64,000 bases of DNA, from the NCBI GenBank assembly GCA_009801085.1, contig VNWV01000003.1, positions 744,001 through 808,000 of the forward strand, read 5' to 3'. Positions 54,827 to 64,000 of this stretch are shown here, piece by piece. The first letter of the stretch is position 1, and the number at the start of each line of letters is the position of its first letter. Source of the stretch: Lasiodiplodia sp. COLG20. Lineage: Eukaryota > Ascomycota > Dothideomycetes > Botryosphaeriales > Botryosphaeriaceae. Under the pieces are notes generated by a model, which was not told the origin of the DNA, ran no database searches, and was given only the letters and a program-made list of their open reading frames with translations. Both the position numbers and the translations under genes were made by a program.

Positions 54827-57276
54827 GGACATCACAAACGTTCGGACTTCTCGAATGCACTGGTCTTGAAGAAAGTAAATTCAACCCTTGAACAAGATCA
54901 GTCAATATTCCTCCGGTCTCCGCTATTCTTTCCAAATTCGAAGGTTCAATTATTAATAAGTCCAGCTTACCAAAATGACATTAACAATCCTATCTTGCAG
55001 TAATGATATTTCATTCCAACCATGTATGTACATGGACAGAATCCCATTGACTCACACCCGCACAACATCAGCCAGCCCACACGCGCCTGTGCTGTCGTCA
55101 TCGCGCCTACGCACCCGTCGTTGCGTTATGCCGACTCAAAACAGACCGGGCCTGCGCCACACTCCCGCGCTACTGTTACAAGGCGCGCGGCCACCCAGGA
55201 ACGGGTCCCAGCCACACCAAACACACCTGCACCGCCCACCAATAAGGCGCTCGCCGACCCACTTATGAAAGGGGTAGAGAAACATTCTAGACTCGCGATG
55301 ACGGGTTCGGGGCGGGCTGAGAAAAGTGTGTCGTAATAAGCGTGCGTAGGGCTGGCTGGAGAAACGACGACGAGAAAAAAAGGTGGATACGGGAAGCACT
55401 CCGCGAACGCCCTCCCCATCTCCCCCCAAGAAAAGAAAAGTGGACCGAAAGAGGTAATACGACGTAGTACCAAAAGTCTAGAACGTCAGAGGAAAAAGTA
55501 ATATCGCAGAGGACGACGCGCGGGAACAGTCGGGCGGGACAAGACGAACAAGACCGCGGCTCTCCCACCCACCAAACCTTAACCGAACGAACGGGACAGT
55601 AAGGGAAGGGGAAAAAAAAATCTCTCACCACTGCTGCTGCAACCAGCAGTCATGCCGCCTGTTCCGTCCATTCCTTCCCGCCCAATAGTTTTCTCGTCGA
55701 GAAATTGACGATACGAAAATGCCGTCCTATGACCACCAGCCCGCCCCGACAGCTTGGACCGTCGTCATGTGTTCGGGGCTTGAGCGGCCCAAACGGTTTC
55801 CCCAACGGTGGCTAGTCGCGATCCTTCAATAACGCAGGGAAAACCGCTCAACCTGCCCCAAAACCCAACAACTGACAGTAACGGCCGTCCCGGCCGACAA
55901 CAAGCTTATGCGTTTCTTTACTGGGGACGAACTTCTATTCGTCCGATTGTGGGTGACTTTGCATGAACGTCTGTCCTTCACTAAATTGACGTGAAGTAAC
56001 AAGCTGCGGGAAACTCCAGGGAACCCCCCAGTCGACTTCCCCAGCAAAATGTAGTTATTTTTGTATATGCACAGCCTGCATATACAGCAGAGTTGCAAGG
56101 GTGATCCGTGTTATCGAGTGTCTTCTGCTGTTGTGTCGGTGTCGACGTGTAGCATTGCATCATATGCGTCAAGCTATCAATGCGTTGTGGAATTGTCTAG
56201 AACGTAGTGATTCACACATGACGAAGAAAGATGTCGTCTCAAAATAGATCTGCGTAGTTGAAGACCGAATAGTATTACCATTACCGAAGGTGACGTATGC
56301 TTTTAGTCGTAGTCGTAAGTGCGGAATCCAGAACCAACTATGTGGCAAAAAAAAAAAAAGGGAAATCCGAATCAACCAAGGGAAAGTCGAGAAGAGAAGG
56401 AAAGACTCAGACAAGCCAGAGCCAGGTATCAAAGCGAAAATGATAGAGGAGGAGAGAGCAATATACACGCACACACGTAGCATAATCTGAGATCACACAC
56501 AAGCACACACCGTAGAAGCAAAATTGAAATGAAGCAGCACAAGCAGAACACAAAGGTCACACACTGCAAACATGGCATTCTGGCAAGAAGCAGAGAAAAA
56601 AGCATTGAAGCCGTTGTCGCTCGTTTCTAATCAGACAACATCAGAGCGAAAAAGAGATGAACATGAAAAGCCAATCAGTATCCAATTTTTCAGGATACAG
56701 AGTACAACGCCGGATAACCCATGTACGTACATCGAATAACTTCATTAGACAAAAAGCTTCAAGCCTGGGCCTGGTAATGTCCGTTTCAAGGAAAGAAAAA
56801 GAAAGGAAGAAAGTCCAGTCAGTCACGCAGCACATATGTCCGCGTGACCGATGGTAAGGTGAAAAAGAAAGGAGCCCGCCATAATGTAGGCTGGCGCATG
56901 AGAAGAAGAGGATTGATAAAAGCAGACAAGAGAAGGAAAGAAAGAAGAAAAGAAGAGGCGCGGACGTAGTCAGAATCTTCTTTACTTCATTATCATCTCC
57001 GAAGAGAGAGCCGGGGGATGAAAAAATAAAAAGGAGGGAGAGTGCGTGAGGCCCCTCACCCTCCTTCCCCTTCGTAAACGTTTGGAGCGTGACGCCAGGG
57101 TACCTCTCGGGGAGGCCACCATCATCGTCGAATCGTCTCTGCAAGAACAAGAACAAGAAAAAAAGGTAGAAAGGGGCCTCTCTCCACCACGTGGTGTGTG
57201 TGAGCGTTCCACAATCCCCATCCAATCCAATCAACCCCAAACAACCGGAAATCCCCCTATTCCCCAATTCCCCATC
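54827..57276. other. Long intergenic region, purine-rich plus strand
   Basis: 2.45 kb between the NLR-like gene and the small gene at 57277. From about 55300 the plus strand is strongly purine-biased (A13 at 56347-56359, many GA runs) with CA-rich stretches near 56465-56515. Open frames on the minus strand here are Phe/Leu/Ser-rich artefacts of that bias. No gene supported. Confidence 0.5.
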
Positions 57277-57768
57277 TTAACGTCCCCCTAACACCTCAAA
57301 AATGCCTCCCATCACCACACCGCCCGCACCCCCATCCACCCTCGCCACGCCGGGCCTAGGCTCCATGATGGAGAGAAACCCGCCATCGGGCCCGCCGAAC
57401 AGCACCGCCTCGTCGGCGATCTCGCGCTCGATGTTGATGCGGCTCTGCTTGCGGCGCACGGCGAGCAGGTGGCGGATGCGCGAGTACGACGACGAAGAGG
57501 AGCAGTTCGACGAAGAGCTGGTTGTCGACGAAGGTGACAGCGTAGCCGAGTCGCTGTGGTGGTGCTTGTTGGCGTGGCTAGTCGAGGGAGGTGTGGTGAG
57601 GGGCTGGTAGCCCGAGGATGAGGTGGAGGAGGCGGAGAGAGTGTGGTGGTGGTGCGAGGTAGTGTTATTGTTGTTGGTGGTAGAGGAGGAGATTGCCGTG
57701 GGTGGTGCGGCCAGGTCCTTGGTGTTGAGGCGGTGGAGGGAGGGGAGACGGAAGGCGTGCCGAGGCAT
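57277..57768 (-). CDS. Small hypothetical protein
   Basis: A single exon of 163 residues, MPRHAFRLPSLHRLNTKDLA. The middle is low complexity (Ser, Thr, His, Asn runs). The last 60 residues look ordered: YSRIRHLLAVRRKQSRINIE, REIADEAVLFGGPDGGFLSI and MEPRPGVARV, ending GGIFEVLGGR. I recall similar short fungal proteins with a charged helix followed by an EPRP motif, but I cannot name a family. The ordered tail supports a real gene; the poly-Ser/His stretch weakens the case. Confidence 0.55.
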   Translation of the reverse strand: MPRHAFRLPSLHRLNTKDLAAPPTAISSSTTNNNNTTSHHHHTLSASSTSSSGYQPLTTPPSTSHANKHHHSDSATLSPSSTTSSSSNCSSSSSYSRIRHLLAVRRKQSRINIEREIADEAVLFGGPDGGFLSIMEPRPGVARVDGGAGGVVMGGIFEVLGGR

Positions 57769-60298
57769 GGTCGTTATTATTTTTTTTAAATCTTAACGAT
57801 TGTGTGTGTTTTGCAGCGATCGGCAAGTGAGAGGGTAGAGTAAGGGTTTTGATTGACGCGGATAGATGAGATCGGAAGATCGCGATGGGTAGGAACGCCA
57901 GGTATCCGGGTGCGGTGACGTCGGACGACGTTAAAAAGAGAAGCGTTTCCGGAAGGCCCCAAAAGCGGAAGGGTCAGGCGGTAGTGGGTTGCTGTTTTTG
58001 GGTCGTGGCGTGACGGCGTGACGGTTGTGGTGCCGGATGACCTGCAGCTGTTCGAGGCTGAAGGTGTGGCTGCTCTGGCTGTGCAATGCGCGTGGGCAAC
58101 GAGTGGGATCCGCGGACAAGCGAATGGCGTCCTTGGGGGAGGAGAAGTAGTGCGGGCGGGGAGCAGGTAAATAATAAGGCTCCGGCGCGGTCTGAGCTAG
58201 AGTGGTCTCTCGCCTGATGCGGAAAGGCTGCTGGTTGTCCGAGCCCCGACAAATTTCTCGCGGAATGCTAAGGTGCGAAGGGTGTGTGCGCCCTTGGCTG
58301 CTTAGGGGCTTGATGGGTCGTGTCGTGAGCGCGTCAATTAGTGGAGAGCAGACGTGGCGAGCAGCTGCAGGGTCCAAGCCAGCGGGCGTGTGCACTTGGG
58401 AGAGTCAACGGCGGCCGGCGCGTGATGGGGAAGTGTCGTGAGAGCAACGTGGATTGCGATTCCCAGGCGGCACGCGGCCCCGGCGCGCCCTTATAACGCA
58501 AGACGGCGATAAAGTAGCTGGGGGATGCGTCGCGACAGCTCCGGCCAGGGGAATGCTCGCGCGTCGACCGCGTCTCAGCCCGCATAACAGGCGTGCAACA
58601 CAGCCCTACCCAGGCCGCGCATCCGGCCTCGACCTTTTTGATGGCGCAACCGAGCAGGCCCCCGGCCCACGCCCGCAATCGTCAGTCCGTCCGCCGTCCC
58701 GCAGCGGTCCCTGTCGCGGCCTGGTCCTGAGACGCGCTACCGTCAATGTGCGACGTCTCACCATCCGTCCCAAATCTCACACACGCGTTTGTGCCTGCCC
58801 AGCCCAGCAGCGGCCGCGCCGGCAAGCAACAAGCTCGACGCTGCTGCCGGCGCCGGCTGTGTCGTCAAAGTCGCGGCCGCCCCAGCACCCACGTGTCCTG
58901 CCAGCTGGCGGCAACCCGCGCCGCCTGCATGCCACCGCCCGCGTGACTGCGCGCCTCTCCAAACCACTTCTGGCAGTGAGCGACGTCCTCGCCGCCTGCG
59001 CCGTTCCATCGCTCTCCATCTCTCGGCCCTCATTTCGAGTAACAATCAACGGCCGACTCGCCAGCTGTGGGGATCTCGTCCAGCGCTCTCGCTTCGTGCG
59101 AACTGCTTCATTTCACCTCATACGCATCACCGCGTGATTCCATGAGGTGCATCATCGAGATAGCGAGGGACAAGTGGGTCCTCTTGTCCCGCTTAATGAC
59201 AAGCGACTATTCTTATCTTCACGCAAAATGCCGACGACTCTGACATACTTTCTTGCTTTTTGCTCGCCGGCATGGCCGAACACCAAAGAAGAAGCCAGAT
59301 GGCGTCAGGAGGCAGCAGTCGAGCAAAGCGCATGCACGCATTGCACACCGCCCGAACGAAAACCCACCCCATCACATCACACCCTACCAGGGTCCCATGT
59401 GAACAACGCATCAGAAAGCCACCACCCGCGCACCGGCCCGTATTGCTTTCCCACCACCTCGAGCACACTCCGCTGCCGCACGAGCTGCCTTGGTGTCTCT
59501 TCAGCCTAATAACCTAGTAAATGAATCAGCCTACCACACATCACATCCGCTCCAGACCACGCCTAGTGAGAGCATGGTGGTGCGAGAAGGACAAGAGGTA
59601 GGCAGAAAGAGGCAAATGATGAACAATTTTAGAATGGGGACAAGACAGAGAACGCCATCGCTATGCTACGACACATGTCCCGAGTTTCACTTTCCCTGCA
59701 TCCGACCCCCCTGATTTCCCCTCCTCCCCAGACACCTTTCCGATATAGAAAAATTCCAGCTGCTGCTACTGTCATCAAACCACCCGCCGCAGAGGTCGGC
59801 AAAAGGGCCAAAATGTGACTACTCTGCATCTTTCTTTTTGTTTTCCCCTTCCCTTTGCCACCGGGGCCTTCCCCTGCATATCCTGTGCGCGCCTCTCTTG
59901 CATTCTGCATGCACAGCATGTGCAACTCGGCTCTCTCCTTCGCACATACATAAATGAAAGAGAGAAGGGAGAGGGGGAAACTGAGCAGCGGTAGCGAAAA
60001 AAGTAGATTGCGCGCGTGCAGCACGCAATATTTCCCCCATACCCACAAAAACCCGCATCCATCCCAAAAGCAGAACTCCCACCCCCATCCCATCCTCCCT
60101 CCCGCCGAAGTGGGGAGAGGAGTATGTCGAACACTTTAGCTCCCGTCCAATGATTCCCACACTACTTCCCTTGCCTTGTCTTGGCCCTGCTGCCTTCCCT
60201 TCCCTCTACCTTCATCCCCCCCCGCTCAAAAAGCGGGGAGGAGGATGGGGTTGGGGGCTAAAAATGAAACCGGGGGTTGGCCTCCACTCATCCACTCA
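57769..60298. other. Intergenic region between small gene and calcium channel
   Basis: 2.5 kb. The GC-rich stretch 58450-59150 opens long frames on both strands with Arg/Pro/Ala-rich, domain-free products, so I call none of them. 59700-60300 is pyrimidine-rich and probably includes the 3' UTR of the channel gene. Confidence 0.5.
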
Positions 60299-63200
60299 TC
60301 ATCTACCCGGTCTCTTGACCGTAAAGCTCTTCCTGATACTCTCGCCCCAAATGCTGTTGTCCAGCACCTCCAGGACATCCTGCGCGCTGACGTCGCTGTT
60401 CTGCCTGCTGCGCTGCCCGCCGCCTTCCGGCATAGTGCTCTGCCGGCCAACGCTTCCCGGCACGGTGGAAGAGCGACTGACGCCACTGGGCCCAGCTGCC
60501 GCCGCGCCTGTGCTATCACGCCCAGCGCCACCAGCGCCGCCGGCCGACGGGCTGGACGGCCTGCTGAGGTTGAGGGCGCTGGCGAGCTGCCAGTTGAGCT
60601 CGGCGGGGTCGACAGGCGCGTGGCTGGTATGAGGACTAGTGTGCGGCGAGTGCGTGGGGCTGAGGGTCGGGCTGAGCGGGATGCTCTGCAGCGCGCCGCC
60701 CCGCGTGGGACTCATGATGGGGCTGGCCTGGATGCTGTTGGCACGGCTCTGCACGGGCGTCTTCTGGATGCTGTTGGCGCGGCTGCGGAATGCGCCCTCC
60801 GTGTCGAGTGGCGGCGGCGGCTGCGGCCGGTTGTTGAGGTTGTCGAAGTAGCCGCCGTCGCCTCCCACTGATGGCGGCTGCTGGTACGGCGAGAGCGAGG
60901 GCGATGGCAGGCTCGATTCCGGTCGGAGGCCGCCTGCTGGGCTGGCGTCGTCGGCCATGGTGAACTCGAACTGCGGCACCGCCGTCATCCGGCCTGCGCG
61001 CTTGGCTTCCAGGGCGCGACGGAAGCGACGCGCCCAGAAGAGCGTGTCAAAGAAGCCTATGACGATCTTGCGCTGCACCGACTCTTCGACGCGCTGAAGT
61101 CGGGCCTTGCGGCGCAGGAACTCCTCAAGTCTGGAAGCAATGTCAGTATCGGTCCATACACGATGTTTGCGGAGTTCACATACCTCAAGCTCTTGTTGTC
61201 GTTGATGACCTTGTAATGAGCAAGAGTGATGAGAAGAGAAGTGAAGTGGATGCCTCTGTCAGGGTCTGCGCCATTGAGCATCTCCTCAAAGAATCTGTTC
61301 ATCCGTGCTCTCCGCATACGGATCTCCTCGCAGGGCAGGTAAGCCAGCCGATCGTTGAGTTTGTCGATGTCGATTTCGAGCTTCTGTTTCCTGCCATCAA
61401 TCGAGAAGCCATGGTCGGGCATTGGCTTGCTACAGTCTTCGATAATCCGGCTGACCGTAAAATCGCCGTCGTAGATCCGCATCTCGAAAACACCAGAGAG
61501 TTCCTACATATGTCAGTAACATGATTCTCGAGAGCCCGGAGAAGAACTTACGCCAAGCAGCCGCGGGAATTTCTCCTTGGAAATGAATCCCGTGCCATGA
61601 GGATCGAACTCTGCCCAAGCTTGCTTGTACCGACGAATCTCCTCGCGACTAATAACGGACATGCCGCTACTGCGCTGGTACACGTACGAGAAGGATTCGT
61701 AAATGAGCGAGACGAACAGGTTGACGAAGATGTACATGCTGAGGACGTTCCAGAGGATGAAGAGAGTGCGGGCCCATTCAGCACTGCCGCAGTCGCCATC
61801 GTAAAACTCGTCAGCCACAGTACAGAAAGGTGGCTGAATGGAAGCAAAATCTTCCATCACCTCGTTCCATCCTTCACCACTGGACATCCGGAACAGGAGA
61901 ATGAGCGCCTTGGGAACGGTCCTGAAGTTGATATTGCCACTTTCTTGCGACCCAAACCTGGTTAGGCCAAATGCCTGCGTAAAGGCGATGGCAAAAACAA
62001 GGAACAGCACAAACCATGTGGCGAGCAGGTTGGCAATGGAGCCCACCGACGCGGCTGCGGTCTTGAAGAGCTGGTCAAGTTGGTTGTTGCGGGGAATGAG
62101 CAGAAGTGTGATCGAGACAAGGAAGAGCTTGTGGAGCTGGACGTATACACGCTCGTTGAAGTTTGTGAGGAGGAGAATCGTGGTAGCGAACGTTCCAAAG
62201 ACAGCAAACAGGGAGTAGATATCCCAAGAGCTCCGACGAAATCGTGTCCAACCCAACCCGACAATCCGAACAGTGATGTTGGCGATGTAGATGAGGGTGA
62301 GAATCAGGAACACGAAGTCTCGGGTGCGTCCCCACTGCCATGGTTCTGGGTAGTATTCCAGGCAAAGAAGAAGCAGGTGAAGGATGAGGATAAAGGTGAT
62401 AAATCTCTGCCATCGACCGGTCTTCTTTACCGCGCGGCGATAGCACCATTCTTCCCATGTCTCTCGCTTCTTCGTCGACGATGGTCTCTTCGAGGGTGAA
62501 ATCTGCCTGAGGAGCTTGCGCAATTCGAGCCATGAACGTTGGTCTGTCGTCAGATACGCAACCCCAGTCTGTTCAGTGTAGTTACGCATGAAGACGGACA
62601 CGAACAGCGTCAACACGAAGACTGCACCGAGCAAGTTGAAGACGACGAAGTATACCGCATTTCCTTGAGCGGCAAAATCCTCAGGCTGCCGAAACACGCC
62701 GGTGATCGCCTGCGCGGAATACATGACATCAATCCAACCTTCTTGGGAGACAATCTGGAACAGAATGAAGAGGGAATTTCCAAAGTTGTCGAAGTCGTAG
62801 TAGGGGTTTGCGGCCTGCCGAGGTGCTAAGACGTCCCAGTTAAATGGCGAGCTGAGATACTCTCCAACGCAATCATCAAGATTCACAATATTCGAATCTC
62901 CATCATTGCACGTGTACATACGGCCGTTGAAGAGGTTGAGTCCGTAGATGGCAAATGGGATAAGGAAGCTCAGGGAGACGAAAGCCGCCGACATGACCTT
63001 CCAACCGCCTCGAACAATGACGTGATGGAAAGTATTCCGAGCACTGTCACTGACGTTAAGCAACCTGAGAGCTCTGAGAGCTTTGAAAGCACCGACAGCT
63101 CGCGACACGTCTCCTTCGTTAAGCAGAAGGGTAGCAATGTTGATCCACAGCGTGATCAACACGATACCGTCGATGAAGCCCCAGGAGCTTCGGAAGTAGG

Positions 63201-64000
63201 CATTCGGCGTCCAGAAGAAACCGTCGGCGATGACTTTGATGAGCGCTTCGACCGTGAAGAGGAGAGCGAAACCCAAATCCGTGTACACGAACCAGTTGTA
63301 GACGCTGTAGCCATGTGTCTCGAAATACTCCTTTTGGTAGACCGGAGTGGTGATGCAAGCAAGAAGCACCATGGCAACAATCGCCGCGTAGATGAACGCT
63401 GAGAATGCGTACCAGATAGGAATCGAAGGCGTCACACCTTCGATACGGTCGTCACCACGTCCTGGTCCAACAATGCGTTGGCAAACCCTCCTGATGGGGT
63501 TGTGCGGCTTGAACATGAACAGTGAGACGTTGTACGAAGGATGCTTTTGCAGGTATTCTCTTTGCGCCTTCTTCCTGCGTTCGGTAGCTGACACGACCTC
63601 CTGTGCCATCGTCCGGGGGTCCAAATCTTCGTACGCTTTGGAGAATTCAAGCCGAGAGTAGAAAGGATTCGGTTCGCGGTGCCATACTCTGCGGACGAAA
63701 TGATCCCATAGCCTTGTCAGAACACCCACCTTCACTACGCCGGTTGCGCCGTTGTGTCGTGTGTCATGGTGGTGAGTGTCTGTGCCGGCGAGCAGGGGTT
63801 GTTCAGGCTCGTCAAGGAAATCCCGGACCACAGCATCCTTCAGCAACATTTCGGTGGCAGCAGTTCCATAGTCAAGGGGGTCCCTTTTCCTCCCAGCGGT
63901 CACTTTGAAGATGGTCGACAGTGCGAGATTGCCAGCCGTGGAACCTCCGAGCTCTTTCTGATGCAGGAAGGCCTTGACCTGCTGAAGCCGCTTTTCATCT
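60299..64000 (-). CDS. CCH1: CCH1-type voltage-gated calcium channel, C-terminal part (5' end outside window)
   Basis: Visible exons: 61552-64000 (continues right), 61184-61503 and 60299-61130; introns 61504-61551 (48 nt) and 61131-61183 (53 nt). About 1,199 residues cover repeats III and IV and the tail of a four-repeat channel. Repeat III has an S4 with AFKALRALRLLNVSDSARN and a pore LFQIVSQEGWIDVMYSA. Repeat IV has a pore LLFRMSSGEGWNEVMEDFAS; both selectivity positions are Glu. Transmembrane segments are clear (YAFSAFIYAAIVAMVLLACI; LFILWNVLSMYIFVNLFVSL). An EF-hand-like FDPHGTGFISKEKF follows, then a long Ser/Pro-rich disordered tail. With MID1 the channel forms the high-affinity Ca2+ influx system of the fungal plasma membrane. 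It ends SFTVKRPGR. Confidence 0.95.

Noticed and set aside
56641..57267. 208-codon minus-strand frame with hydrophobic runs
   Set aside because: Phe/Leu/Ser runs come from the purine-rich opposite strand, not from real membrane segments.
58454..59137. 227-codon plus-strand frame
   Set aside because: Arg/Pro/Ala-rich, domain-free, and overlapped by other long frames in GC-rich DNA.
1..64000. CRISPR arrays, rRNA, tRNA genes, intact transposons
   Set aside because: None seen; CRISPR is not expected in a fungal nuclear genome, and no transposase or reverse transcriptase motifs were found in the translated frames.

Overview
The window reads as nuclear DNA of a filamentous ascomycete (Pezizomycotina). 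Genes are split by many short introns (about 47-125 nt, GT-AG with CTAAC/CTGAY-like branch sites), spacing is compact and both strands are coded. The protein set is typical of moulds: a VPS9/ankyrin/PX protein, TRAPPC11, RXT2, a CCH1-type calcium channel and an NLR-like receptor. A Dothideomycete is my best guess, but that is an impression, not a measurement. All gene models were assembled by hand from splice signals and reading frame; each full model closes to a whole number of codons.

Layout. 1-708: 3' end of an ankyrin-repeat gene. 709-4729: about 4 kb with no supportable gene but several TATA-like modules. 4730-42995 is a dense housekeeping block: a coiled-coil protein with a DUF8035-like tail (-), prefoldin subunit 1 (-), alkaline ceramidase (+), a HEM25/SLC25A38-type mitochondrial carrier (-), TRAPPC11 (-), RXT2 (+), a VPS9-ankyrin-PX protein (+), SGT2 (+), MCT-1/TMA20 (-), an unknown protein (-), CK2 beta (-), mitochondrial uL2 (-), cyclin B (+), a HIT protein (+), mitochondrial uL10 (-) and mitochondrial prolyl-tRNA synthetase (+). 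Divergent pairs share short promoters, including prefoldin/ceramidase, TRAPPC11/RXT2 and uL10m/mt-ProRS; the last couples two mitochondrial translation genes.

43-57 kb looks accessory. It holds two paralogous C2H2 zinc-finger genes with the same intron architecture and a shared promoter module (GYGGCCDCCAAT copies, TATA element, leader intron). Next come a trypsin-fold protein whose catalytic His and Ser positions read Asn and Thr, a decayed duplicate of that protein with four Trp codons turned to TAG (a RIP-like pattern), and an intact 1,409-residue NLR-like gene (nucleoside-phosphorylase-like N-terminus, NACHT-type P-loop, ankyrin tail).

57.3-64 kb: a small unknown gene (-) and the 3' part of a CCH1-type voltage-gated calcium channel (-) that runs off the window.

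The most interesting items are the trypsin-like pseudo-protease, its RIP-like relic and the NLR as a possible allorecognition or defence island; the twin C2H2 promoters; a tiny hairpin transposon-like repeat present twice; a GC-AG intron in the ceramidase gene; and a 538-nt ORF-bearing intron in CK2 beta.
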